A DNA stretch of 64,000 nucleotides. Source: Impatiens glandulifera (taxonomy: Eukaryota > Streptophyta > Magnoliopsida > Ericales > Balsaminaceae). Positions 12,358 through 23,910 of the stretch are shown here, piece by piece. How positions within the stretch are numbered: position 1 is the stretch's first letter; each line of letters starts with the position of its first letter. Below the pieces are notes generated by a model, which worked only from the letters and a program-made list of their open reading frames with translations, ran no database searches and was not told where the DNA came from. The stretch spans positions 27,151,819 through 27,215,818 of the forward strand of contig NC_061868.1 of NCBI RefSeq assembly GCF_907164915.1. Direction: 5' to 3'. The position numbers and the translations under genes were made by a program.

Positions 12358-12654
12358 TAGGGCCGACCCTGGGGTAAGCCCGGCAAGCCCTCGGGCTAGG
12401 GCAGCCCACTCCCCGGGCAGCCCATTTATTAAAAATAGTAAGGTTTTAATTAAATATATTATAATTTTGAACATAAGATATTGTTGTCTAGTGGTTCTAG
12501 ATAAAAGCTTAAAATCTTTGTTTTGGTTATGGGTTCAAACCTCACCAAAAACCATTTTTTTATTAAATTTTTTAACTCAACCTAGGGCAACAAAAAAATA
12601 TCGAGCTTTTTTCTAACGGGGGCTGGGGCAGCCCAAAACTCGGGGCCGGCTCTG
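12358..12654. mobile_element. 297-bp hAT-type MITE with perfect 8-bp target duplication
   Basis: The ends are inverted: left TAGGGCCGACCCT, right (reverse complement) CAGAGCCGGCCCC. The 8-bp direct repeat AGCACGCT flanks the element at 12350-12357 and 12655-12662. An 8-bp duplication and YAGRG-type ends are hallmarks of the hAT superfamily. It sits inside the Copia integrase relic, and removing the element plus one duplication restores the reading NERARSMR. The interior has no transposase. Its GC-rich ends contrast with an AT-rich middle that carries tRNA-like boxes (12484-12541). Confidence 0.88.
12484..12541 (+). other. tRNA-like Pol III A/B box pair inside the MITE
   Basis: TTGTCTAGTGG (12484-12494) resembles the A box TRGYNNAGTGG, and GGTTCAAACC (12532-12541) the B box GGTTCRANNCC. 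They are 37 bp apart, in the usual tRNA range. Either a SINE head has been taken into the element or the similarity is fortuitous; no folded tRNA is evident. Confidence 0.4.
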
Positions 12655-12998
12655 AGCACGCTCATTTAATTTTGGATTCATTCGTTCGACTACTCCATTC
12701 TCTTGAGGAGTTCGTAAAATAGTCTCCATCATGCTGATCTCATCACAACATAATACTCGCTAAAATATGAATTGATGTAATTGTCTCCGTTTTCGAATCT
12801 AAAACCTTTAACCTTCTAATTTGTTTCATTTTCAACCTTAGCCTTCCACTTCTTGAAAACAACAAATATATTAAATTGTTCTTCATAATGTAAGCTCATA
12901 CTTTTCTTGTTAAATAATCTATTGGACACAGTTTTTAATGATCGCGAAGTTTGTGCTGTTGAATCTTTTTTTATATTGTTATTTGTGAGAGGAATCAA

Positions 12999-13694
12999 TT
13001 TTACGTTATCAAAAAATTAAAATAGAAAGAGAGGATTTGTAGATGACTCCATAACTTACCATCTCGTCGAATCTGGGAGAGATGGTAATATTTATTAGAA
13101 AGTCAATTATGGTCCTATTTATATTTTTTTCGATTCTAACAACTCACAGATAGTGAGTCAACACACAATTTTTTTAAATTAGGAAAATAAATTATGCGTA
13201 TGCACACGACATTTAGAAATTCATATGAGTTCGATGTTTGGTTTCGCGTGGCCAATGGTAAAAGGAATGGTATGTTATGTCCCATAACACCCCTTGCCAC
13301 TTTACTAATTCAATTTTGACCTTTTAAAAATATATATTACGCTTTACTTTTTAGTTTTTTTTTTTTCATTTTTATACCCTACGACTAAGGTAGAATTTTG
13401 TTCACTTTTGAGTGAACTCTTGTATATTTTGTATCAAAATAAAGAAATAAAAAGAATGTAAAAAATAAAGAGCAACCTAAAACGTGAAAAATAAATCCTC
13501 ATAAAAGTTATCTTAATGGTTAAAAGACTAAGAATTTAGAAATCTCATGATAAGTGTTATTATTCTATGTCTACTATATTTTTAGGATCATTTAAGTGAG
13601 TTTTTATTTTAAGCTTTAGAGTTCAAACATACTCATGAAGTGATTTTTTTGAGTTGTCTTTAGAATATTCATGACAACGATGAATATTAATTTT
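12999..13694. other. Unassigned intergenic DNA
   Basis: No gene recognised. Being just upstream (on the - strand) of the integrase relic, the part nearest 13000 may be further worn Copia sequence, but no motif could be read. Confidence 0.4.
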
Positions 13695-16600
13695 TCAAAT
13701 GACTACCAAGTATATGGTCTTGTGATCAGGAAATAAAAAATGTTCTTGTAGCAGACATCGTAAAGCGGTGTCTCTTACAATGGGTGAGATACACGTGATT
13801 AAAGCTAGAGCTATCATCAATAAAGCTGTTAACTCCTCAAACATTGGGCAAAATGTTTGTCTCTCAAGACGAACGTGCAAATACTTGGATCCCAGTGATG
13901 TTACATATGATACAAGAAATGCAAATCAATTTATATCCTAATCAAAATGAGAAAGTCTCCTTATGATTTTGAGTTTATGATTTTGGTAACTCAGAGAAAC
14001 GGTCCACATGAATAGAGAAAGAATCAGTGTCTTGCAATAACAATTTTTTGAAAAGGTTAAGAAAAAAGTTAAGAAAATTCCCTCATTTTTAGAAAATCCA
14101 AGTTTTATACTTATGAGAATTTGTCATGTCTAAGTAGAAAAATATGTCTTAAAGGTAAGTGCTTGATTTTAAGACATCAGTTCTTAATAATAAGTTAAAG
14201 TGTTAGATAGTTAACAATAACATAGTTTCTCAATCTCATCATCTCATCTGTCTACAATAAAATGCAATAAAGGGAGACATGGTCACTTAATAAGTAATCC
14301 TAAACATTAAGTATGTAATTAGGATACCTGGATAAATCACGGGGACTAGAGAAATAAGTAGGATTAAGAACAACATCCTCCTCCTTAGATTTCGTCTCTC
14401 CATCAGTAGATTTTCGATTAACCCCATTATATTCTTCTTCGGTACTCATTTTTGTGTCCATTTGAGCAAACAAAACCTCAGTGAGATTGCATCCATAAGT
14501 CCACTTGCACATGTACATGCATGCACTGATGCTTTCGTCAAATCTGGAAAATTGATGCTTAGCCTGGCTCCATGATTGAAATGAATTCCATTTACTCTTG
14601 TATTGTTTTCGAGGGGTTGGGAGTGGAAATTCTTGAGAAGTACGCTATAAATCTAGGTATGTTTCAAATATAGAAGCTATGAACAAGCCCTCTAGTGTGG
14701 GAGGTAATCATTCCCATGGAATTTCTTGCCCTACACCAAACTGTCGATACAATGGTGTGGTACTATATGATGTAAACCTCCCAAGGCCTACAAGCATGAC
14801 ATATGTATGATAAATCATTGCATAGATTATAGATTCGATGTGATATGATGGAACTACAAACTGAATAGGATGATCGTCCCAAATGGATCGCATAGATGAA
14901 GAATAACTAAGCCATTCTTCCAATCTCTGAGCATAAGAGGAGTAGTCCAAATCTAGCTCCAAAGATGGGAGGCTAAGCTTGTCCATCATCTATAGATAAA
15001 TGATAAGAGGGAACCTCTTTGCGACATGTGAGAATTACTTGGTAATGAATGATTGAGACCAAGTAATGTCTCAGCGAGAATCATGCAAGATGGGTCAACT
15101 TGTTTATACTCTAAAGATAAAAAACACATCCAAAATGCGAGAAAATGGTCGATGAAGCTTGACTAGGCTCAAAAGCAAATGGGATAAGAGGATGAACATT
15201 ATCTTACACTAGATGAATACATCATTATGCTCATTTAAATAGCATTCAAAAATATGATGCCATATTTGAATATTAAGGTTCCCATTTCCAAGAAAAGAAT
15301 GAGCAGCATGGCCTTCATAACCAAAATATTGCTAAAAAAGCTCTATGAAAGGAGTAATATTTTCTGTAGAAGCAAGAAACAACATACTTTGTGTATGGGG
15401 CTGCAATAGAGAGTGAAATACATATAAAGTAGGAGCAATGTGACGCATCCGATAACAAAGGTTTGAGTACTCGTACACCGGCCATCTGCTCCGCATGTGA
15501 GCCATCAAATGTGTATTAACCTTGATGTGTGCAAAAGAAAGGATATGACATCATGTAATTAGGAAAGACCAACAATGAAAAATTCAGGCATTGTGGTACC
15601 AAGTAATTGTGACAACTCACATTGTCATCCGTGCAAACAATATCCTAAGATGGAAATAAACACTCGATTTCTAAATTCGATTAATATTGAAAATAGCATA
15701 GTTCATATAAACATAACATGGCTAGTACTCGTTCGTACACGTAGTAAATCAATACAAATGAAATAGGTGAGCAAAAAACAAAATTTACAGAACTGTCTAA
15801 GAATCAGACTTGTCTCATAGTTCACTATTGCAAAATCATCTACTCCATCTTCAAAATTAGTGATTATCATGATCTCATTATCATATGGCCTGAAGAGACT
15901 CCTATCTACCTCCACATGAGTAATCCACATCTTTGAGAGCCTAAATTGACCTACTCGACACCACATGTTGCATATCTCTCATAGAGAGCTGAATTGAGAA
16001 GGCCAATCATTTGGGGAATTTGACCCTCATAAGGTGTCATAGAACTCATACCAAACTATCAAAATAGATTGATATTACAGTAATAGGTACTTTATTCCAG
16101 ACTAAGCAAAACAATGAATGAGCGATCATCTATGAAATATTTAAACATGTCGATACTATACCAAGGTACAATGTATCATATTGGATGGATATCCTCAATT
16201 GGATAAACATGATGGGATTCCTCCAACCTTCTTTTTTTGTATCCAAGAGAAAGAAAGTTAAGGAGTGGAGGATAAGGCAGAAAACTATGCTTATCCATGA
16301 GCCACATGTACAGGGCCAAAGGGGATCCCTTACGTATACGCACATAGGTATATCATGAGATATCATTCAACCACATGATCGTTTCAGAGAGCACTAACCC
16401 AATTAAGTCAAGTGGCCTTTCCTCCATGGCTAAGGTAACTTCAATGAGTCGAGTCGACGATCGTTTGTCTTCTGATGGACATAGAAATACATGAGCGAGA
16501 AGAGCTATAAAAGCTCGTCGAATCACTCTTTCTTGTCGTCTACTGTTGTTGGAACGCATGGAATAACCATTCCATTCAGCGAGATCAATGAAGCCCCTCT

Positions 16601-16994
16601 TGACCAACCTATGATCCATATTATTCGTATGATAAAATGGGTCATGTTGTAAAAGATCTTGTGGGGTTCACATCCTACGTTATAGGTAGATGCAAAAGAT
16701 AAGTGTTTCGCATCATGAGAATGACCTAGAAATCCTCAATCGTAGTCTAGATATGTCAATATCTTATGATGAAGATCAAAGTTCTGGATTCCATTTGTTC
16801 TGCACATACATTAATAGTCCCTCATCCAATGGGGTTCGGCTAAGAGATAAAATATCATTAGCACCAAAGTACACATAGTCCTCCTTGAGGTCAAAGAAGT
16901 ATTCTAAATATCGATCAAAATACTCTTGTGGCAAAGAAAACATTTTCTTACAAAACAAAAATATTATAATCATCTTTTTATTTTTGAAAAACAA
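13695..16994 (-). pseudogene. Decayed gag-type ORF of a Tat/Ogre-like retroelement
   Basis: Several short - strand frames recall the N-terminal ORF of plant Tat/Ogre Ty3 elements (a plant-mobile-domain or DUF7745-like protein). In reading order: RTPLDEGLLMYVQNKWNPE (frame 16994-16776), then RRAFIALLAHVFLCPSED...VLSETIMWLNDIS (16619-16353), then a frame with WPCTCGSW (16366-16130), and LVGLGRFTSYSTTPLYRQFG (near 14760), which recalls the 'lRQfG' segment near the end of that domain. TFCPMFEEL at 13695-13880 recalls an earlier part of the domain and may come from a second copy. Frames are broken throughout and no protease or polymerase motif is visible. The position next to the leader at 17440-17790 supports one - strand element. 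Family assignment is from memory of typical motifs and needs a profile search. Confidence 0.42.
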
Positions 16995-17793
16995 TCTTGA
17001 GTTTTAATCCTACGAGGATTCATTTCTTCTGGCATAAAAACACGTAGCAAGGATAGCACGTTGGTTGGCTTATGAAAACAATTTATGTAATCAAGAAGAA
17101 ATGAGATGATAACTTGGGTTGATAGAATTGTCACCCATAGTTTGATGTATCTATTCTTCAAAAGATACATCGAGTGGTGCGAGGGCCCTTTGGTGTAGTT
17201 TGTATCGCTTGTATACTTTTTTAACAATAGAGCTTCGACATTTAAGAGGTGTTTGAGTTTGTTCATGTTCAAACAATGTTTACCAAAACACTTATGTTCA
17301 CACACCTTATCGATTAAGGGGTGTTGAGCATTGTCAGGTTTAATCCACATGCAAATAGGCAAGCAAGAAAATACAAATGCGAAATTCACATTAATTTGAC
17401 GGTTTTTCTGTCCTCAATAAAATATTCTTTAGAAATGAGGAGTGTAACATCCTTCATTGTTAGGGTATTTTGGTTAACTACATGTTTTGAGCTAAGCATC
17501 TAATTAGTCCCCAAAATAGTCACTAGTTTTATGTACGATGTTTATTTGAATTTAAGAGTGTCTACTTTAGTTACTTCACAAAGAAACTAAAGGAAAGAAA
17601 ATAGAGTATTCATGGATTAAGGGTATTGTGCTTGGTTATGCATTTGGAAATTGTTGTAGCAAGTATGACCTATGCGCCTATTCCAAGGGATAGTCTTTAC
17701 TCTAATGTAATTGCTAGTTGTTTGTGAAGATACATTACACATTGCATTCTGAGTTCAGAACTCTTTTGCTGGTGTATATCATAATATTTTTTT

Positions 17794-18929
17794 TGTTAGA
17801 ATCGGAATCAACGATAGAGACAGGGGTCTCACAAAGTTGAACGCTTACACACGCTTCGTTCGATATTAACTCTGTTAAAAGTTAATATCTATTTTATATT
17901 CTACACAAGTCGTCACAAACTCTTGAATCGAGTTAAAGTGCGGAAATGTTCGTTTCGACTTAAAGCAACACAATGAGATTAGAGTAATGCAATATGAAAG
18001 AACACACGACACAAAGGATGTTTATGGATGTTCGGAAATAAAGCTCCTACGTCACTCCTTCTTCTCGACCTCGAGAAGGATATTCTTCTCAATCTTGAGA
18101 AGAATATTCACTAGAAGATTTGGTTTGATTATAACACGTATACAAACCCAATCGGACAACCAGGACTTAGACACTACCTGTTTCCGAACTCCTAATACAC
18201 AACACTTGTTGAATCGATACTATATATTCAACTTACAAACAATCACACAAATGTAAGGATTAATACAATGCTTTGTATGAACTGTCTCTCACAGAAAATG
18301 CTAATGCAAGAACTTGAATATATATTTGTAGAGAATTTTATTAGCAAGAGAGCCTAGAGTCTGTTCTTCTTTTAAATTTCTTATATATTCAAAGCACAAC
18401 AACAATCATATTTTCTTTAGATGACACCAGTCCTAACTTGATTGGTTGAGTTCCAGAAAAGTACACAGGGGATCCTCTTTGATCTTGTCTGTACTTAGAT
18501 GACAATAATCCAAAATATTCATTAATGGAGCATGTTGTAATAGGAACGTTCATTGAAGAGAATTTGAATAATCTTGGTATTTCGAACGTTCATTGAACCA
18601 AAGTCTAAATAACCGACCGGCGACGCTTTTGGCTTGTTGAGATTCGAACCCTACCGAATTCATTTATTACCGAAAGTGTTTCATTAAATGCCAAAGTCTA
18701 AATAACCGACCGGCGACGCTTTTGGCTTGTTGAGATTCGAACCCTAGTCACTTGTGTGACAGACATGAGTATTTACCACTGTACTACAACACCTTGTTGT
18801 TTTCTTTAAATATATTAATATACTTCATATGACTTAGCAATTATATATATATATTTAATTTAACTAATATAATTGAACTTAGTTTTATCAATTCATTATT
18901 AAAACCTTTTCATAAATTATATTCTAATG
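17794..18929 (-). repeat. Left LTR (3' LTR by element sense) of Copia element 1
   Basis: Starts TGTTAGAATCGG and ends near TTCTAATGA, next to the polypurine-rich UTR repeat. It matches 20622-25386 over both ends: the acgatagagac...gtctcac start, the tacgtcac block near 18050, and the tail from caacaccttgttgtt to the end. It holds the uninterrupted version of the CACTA insertion site (cgttcattgaagagaatttg near 18550) and only a short form of the array expanded in the other LTR. Confidence 0.8.
18732..18786 (-). other. tRNA-like Pol III A/B box pair inside an LTR
   Basis: On the - strand, TAGTACAGTGG (18786-18776) fits an A box and GGTTCGAATCTC (18743-18732) fits the B box consensus closely; 32 bp separate them, as in a tRNA. 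A second B-box copy is at 18639-18650. The other LTR keeps the A-box side (near 25230) but has lost the B box. Probably an old SINE or tRNA-like insertion now part of the LTR. Confidence 0.5.
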
Positions 18930-18930
18930 A

Positions 18931-19180
18931 TTTCTCCCTTTTTAATTATTTAAAATAAATATTAAAACCTTTTAGTTTTATAATCGTTGGCTACTTATCC
19001 TTAACTAATTTAATTAACAATTTCTCCCTATTTGATTATTTCAACTAAATATTCAAAACCTGGTAGTTTTATAATCGTTGGCTAATTTTTCTTAACTAAT
19101 TTAATCTAAGAATTTATCCCTTTTTGAATATTTAAACTAAATATTTAAAACCAGACGAGTTTATAATTAAATATATTTAG
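18931..19180 (-). repeat. Three tandem 90-92 bp UTR units with polypurine tracts
   Basis: Units begin at 18931 (tttctccctttttaatt), 19021 (tttctccctatttgatt) and 19113 (tttatccctttttgaat). Each contains tttagttttataatcgttggct or a close variant. On the - strand each unit ends in a GGGAGAAA-type purine run; the first abuts the LTR. The same unit in + orientation fills 1-100. Confidence 0.75.
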
Positions 19181-19460
19181 GCATTATTGTAATCTAACAA
19201 TCCTAAAAAAATTATAAGGTAAAAAAACATAGACACGAGAAGTGGATTTGTGAGAATGTTAGCCACTTTATGCTTGTTGCCTTCATATACTATGTTTGTC
19301 AGCAACTAGCTGTCCATATGTCATGCATAACCTTCCACGTTGCAGTCCTGTTTTATCTGCATTCATAGAAAATAACAAATCTGATACCCATTTTTCTTTG
19401 GGTCCGTGATGGATTAGTCCCTTGGGAATTCATACTTTGATTATTTTGATGGACTTCATA

Positions 19461-20573
19461 TTATGTGTGTATACTATATTTAGAAGATTGCTCTCTGCCT
19501 ACTAATGATTCTTTAACTTCAAATGATGATTTTTGGTAAACATTTCTTGACTTCCTATCAAGTTTTTCTTTGTCATACCAGCTGATTGCCCTTCTCTCAG
19601 GATTCAGCCAGCTTGAAGTTGGCTTTACATAAATCATCTCATCCTTTGATGTCAAATCATTACAGCATGAATCAGTTTCTTTATTAGTTAAACTACCCCT
19701 AACAAAACTCATTGTCTTAAGTTTGTTTTTCGCCGAGTTTAACTTTTCACAAGACTTGTCTGGGCTGGCATTGTCAAATCCTAAACCGGATTTACATCCG
19801 GCATGCCTCAATAGACTAATCTGTTATCTGACTGCATCTTCAGAACTCGTTCAGGAACTAACCATATATGTCAAACGTTGGTTTTCAGAAAATAGTGTTT
19901 GAACGTTTTCCTTGAGCTTCTCATTCTCAGATTAGAACTCGACCACTTTGTTTTCAAAATCTTTTGGTTCAGAAGTTTGAGATGAAGAAGAGTTATCAGT
20001 TTCATATTTCAATCTCATTTTATTGAAAGAGTCTGACAACTTCTTGTACTCAATAACTATGTCATTAAGTCCAGTAGTTAATTCATTTCTTGTAAATATT
20101 TTAGAGGAGAAATCAAATACCTCAGATTCTTACTCAGCCATGAAGTAGGTATCAACTTTATCATCACCGTCGTTGGATAATGAGTCGTCCGAATCGCTAT
20201 CGGCCCATTTTCCCTTGCTTTCAATAGCCATCAGAGACTTCTGCTCTATTTGATTTTCCTTTATTTGGTCATTTCCCTCACACAATTGGATCATCTTCTC
20301 CCAAATTTCTTTAGCAGAGGAGCACGACTTGATCTTAGTGAACATATTCTTGTCCAGCGACTTGTACAGAATATTTTTGTCAACATTATCCAGATTATTC
20401 ATCTTCCTATCTTCAGTCGTCCATCTGCATCTTGGCTTCTTAATTTTTATCGGGCCATCAGTGATAACATACCACATGTTTTCGTCTTGTGAGGCCATAT
20501 GCACCTCCATGCGAATATTCCAATCAACATATTCTTCAATACAGAACATGGGGGGCTCATTGATGAAAGACAT
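19461..20573 (-). pseudogene. gag relic of Copia element 1, zinc knuckle missing
   Basis: Starts with ATG at 20573, 31 bp inside the primer site. The first 147 codons include the UBN2/DUF4219-like start (EEYVDWNIRMEVHM, MWYVITDGPIKI) and IKSCSSAKEIWEKMIQLCEG. The frame then jumps straight to an acidic stretch (DSDSDDSLSNDGDD) and TYFMAE; the central part, with the CCHC zinc knuckle seen in Copia element 2, is absent without loss of frame. A stop lies at 20130-20132. The same frame then carries the C-terminal region, ending with SGLGFDNASPDKSCEKLNS...SFVRGSLT (19811-19461), matching SGLGFDSNN...SFVKGSMT of element 2. Gag forms the retroelement particle; this copy would be truncated and lacks its RNA-binding knuckle. 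Confidence 0.75.
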
Positions 20574-20603
20574 AATGATATTCGGATGTTTGAGAATAGA
20601 AAA

Positions 20604-20619
20604 TGTTGTTCTGATACCA
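20604..20619 (-). promoter_or_regulatory. Primer binding site (initiator tRNA-Met type)
   Basis: The - strand reads TGGTATCAGAACAACA two bases inside the LTR (which begins at 20622). TGGTATCAGA is complementary to the 3' end of plant initiator tRNA-Met, the usual Copia primer. This fixes the element's orientation. Confidence 0.85.
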
Positions 20620-21358
20620 CTTGTTGGGATCGGGATTAACGATAGAGACGGGGTCTCACAAAGTTGAACGCTTACACATGCTTTGTTCGATATTAACTCT
20701 ATTAGAAGTTAATATTTGGTTTCTATTCTACGCAAGTCGTCACAAACTCTTGAATCGATTTCAAGTGCAGAAATTTTCGTTTTGAATTGAAGCAACGCAA
20801 CGAGATTAGAGTAATACAATAGGAAATAACACACGACACAAAAGATGTTTATGGATGTTCATAGATAAAGCTCCTACATCACCCCTTCTTCTCGACCTCG
20901 AGAAAATATTCTTCTCAACCTTGAGAAAAATATTCACTAGAAGATTTGGTTTGATTACAACATGTATACAAACCTAGTCGGACAACGCTTGTTGAATGTA
21001 TATTATCTATTTAACTTATAATCAATCACACGGATGTAAGGATTAATATAATGTTTTGTATGAACTTTTTCTCACAGAATACGCTAAGGCAAGAGCTTGA
21101 ATATATATTTGTATAGAGTTTTATTAGCAAGAGAGCCCAGATGATCAATTCTCCTCTTGAGTCTGTTCTTCCTTTTATATTCTTATATATTAAAAGCACA
21201 ACAATAGTCATATTTGCTTTAAAAGACATCAGTCCTAACTTGATTGGTTGAGTTCCAAAAAAGTACACAGGGAGGATCCTCTTTGATCTTGTCTGTACTT
21301 GGATGATAATATGCCAAAATATTCTTTAATGGAGTTTGTTGTAATAGAAACGTTCATT

Positions 21359-23910
21359 CACTAGTAAAAAAATGGTCAATATCAACGGTTTTTACTGTTG
21401 TTATTAAACAAAAAATGGTTATTATTGAGTAATAACAACAGCTCAAAAAGCGGTTGACATCCGTTACTAGAGCCTCCGTAGGCATTGCTCAAACATGAAA
21501 TATCAACCATTTTGGGGCGGTTGTTATTACTCAATAACAACCGTTTTGTGAGCGGTTGTTATTAAGAAATATCAACCGTTTTACATGCAATTGTTATTAA
21601 GCAATATCAACCGTTTTAAAAAATGTTATCATTACTCAATATTAACCATTTTGTAGGCGGTTGTTATTAAGAACTATAAAAGTGGTTGTAATTTCTAAAT
21701 TATAATGGTTGTTGACATTTTTTATTCCGAATTTATAAAAAATAATATTTCAATTATTTAATTAAAAGTCACTTTAAAATAAATTTAATTATTTTATACA
21801 AAATTTCAAATGACAAGATAATTTTTAAATATAATTCCAAAATTAACATTAAAATAATTAAATTTCATTACATACAAATACTACATTTAAATAAAAAAAA
21901 TTCATAATACAAAAAATAAAAAATAATAATTTGATCTTCATCTTCTATTATCTATTTCTTCTTCCTTCATCTTCATCTTCATCTTCTACATCTTCTATTA
22001 TCTATTTCTTCTTCCTTCATCTTCATCTTCTATCTCTTCTTCCTTGATCTTCATCTTCTATCATCTATTTCTTCTTCCTTCAAAATAAACCTCCCTTTCT
22101 TCATAATTAACTATCTCCTCTTTTTTATAATTAATTCCGTCCAAATTTAGTATACCTACATATAAAGACATTTACAACATAAATAATTAAAATTAAAGTT
22201 AATAATATAAATATTGTTGGAGGAATCTATTTAATCTATTTAAGGCAATGATAATTTTACCTATAAGGCAAATGAGAAAGGAATTAAGAGCATTGATTTT
22301 GATTTGAAAGAGGAGAGTTGTCGCTGAGATTTGAGAGCATAGGATTGAGGGTTGATGGAGAGATTGAGGAGTTAGGGATGAGAGAGAGATTGAAAGGTTG
22401 TGGGAAGAGAGGTGATTGAGGAGATGGTTGTGGGAAGAGAGGTGATTGAGGAGAGAAGAAGTTATCGAGGTTAAGGAGAAGTTATCAGATAATGGAGAAT
22501 TAATTAATTAATTATTTTGTATAACAACCCACGATTTTAATGATATTTTATTTATTTATTTTAATTATATATATATATATATATTATATTTAACAAATTT
22601 AATTACTTAAATATTATATTTATATATATATATATATTAACTATTAAATATTATATATAAATATAAATTATTAAATTCAAAATATTAACAAAATATTTAA
22701 TATCAACTATTTTTTAAATGGTAATATTATATATATTTACTCTATTAAATAACAAATCAAATTAATTTATATAAAAATTTTAAATTTTAAATATTTTATA
22801 TGTATATTTTATTAAATAGATATAAATATTTCAAATTTAATTATATATTTATTTATTTATTTATTTTATTACATAAAATATAAAATTATATTATGTTTTT
22901 AAATTTAAAATATATTATCATAAAATTTTAGTTTTTTTTACTTATTATTAATATTATTTAATATTTATATTATATATATATAATTCATATAATTAATTAT
23001 TAATAAATTCATATATATATTTATATAAATAATTATTAATTATATTTTAAATTTAATAAAAATATATGATTATATATCTTTCTTAGTTTCTCTCTAATCT
23101 CTCTCCACTCATTAATTTTTTTCTTTAAATCTTAAATCTTAATTTAATCTTTTTAATAGTATTTTTTTATTCTTATTAAATATTAAAATTTATTAATATT
23201 TATATTTTTCATAAACACTAAATTTTGTTAATATTTTTATTTATACTTTCCCTAAAAAAAATATTCCTTCGTGTATATTTTTTTTTATCTTATTTCACTT
23301 TTATTCATTATATTAAATAAATAAAAATAACTCAAAAATTACAAATAAATTCTTATAACAACTTTTAATAAAAAGATTGAATAATTTCTTTTTTATTAAG
23401 AATAAAATTTATTCAAACATTTTACTGCAATAATAAAATATATATCAAAATAAGTCTTATAATACCAGTTGATATTTCCCCCTTTATATCAACGGTTTTT
23501 AAAATGGTTGATATTGACTTGGTCAATATGAACGGTTTTTTAAAAGTGGTTAATATAGATTTAGTTAATATCAACGGTTTTTAAAACGGTTAATATAGAG
23601 TGGGTCAATATCAACCATTTTAAAATTCCGTTAATATAGATGAATTAATATCAACCGTTTTAAGAGCGGTTGATATTGACTCCCTTTATATCAACGGTTT
23701 TTGAAACTGTTGATATAAAATGGAGTCAATATCAACCGTTTTAAAATTCCGTTAATATAGATGAGTTAATATCAACCGTTTTTAAGAGCGATTGATATTG
23801 ACCCCCTTTATATTAATCGTTTTTAAAACGGTTGGTATTACCCTTTAAATATCAACCGCTGAACAAACCGTTACTATTTTTGGTTACTATTAATGATTTT
23901 TTTAGTAGTG
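21359..23910. mobile_element. 2552-bp non-autonomous CACTA (En/Spm) element
   Basis: Ends are CACTAGTAAAAAAATGG on the left and, inverted, CACTACTAAAAAAATC on the right, flanked by the 3-bp duplication ATT (21356-21358 and 23911-23913). The empty site is readable in the paired LTR near 18550. Both subterminal regions (21370-21700 and 23465-23890) are dense arrays of a motif around AACGGTTGATATT in both orientations, as expected for transposase-binding subterminal repeats of CACTA elements. The middle (21940-22090 CTT-rich repeats, 22290-22490 GA-rich repeats, then very AT-rich DNA) has no transposase, so it moved using another element's enzyme. Confidence 0.88.

Larger units (their letters stand above)
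11415..12998 (-). pseudogene. Copia pol relic: integrase core and start of reverse transcriptase
   Basis: Reading the - strand from 12998, three pieces of Ty1/Copia pol follow in the normal order. First comes the integrase core end: VFKKWKAKVENET (stop at 12816), then in broken frames NGDN, a worn TPQQNG-type segment, and NERARSMR split by a MITE; LINKGPSMPLEF lies near 12270. Second is the linker with KCYEEAI (11740-11760) and WEFAMKNMMDFL. Third is the start of the RVT_2 domain: RYKKMLVVKGFQ (11545-11580), FSLVVKL (about 11494-11520) and DVKIVL (11415-11432), where homology stops. The catalytic YVDD part of the reverse transcriptase is absent. Stops and frameshifts are frequent, so the copy is old. 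The element's LTRs were not found. Confidence 0.75.

Noticed and set aside
12332..12616. 94-codon + strand frame rich in Ala/Ser/Pro
   Set aside because: It runs across the end of a MITE and an integrase relic read backwards; its composition comes from the GC-rich MITE end.
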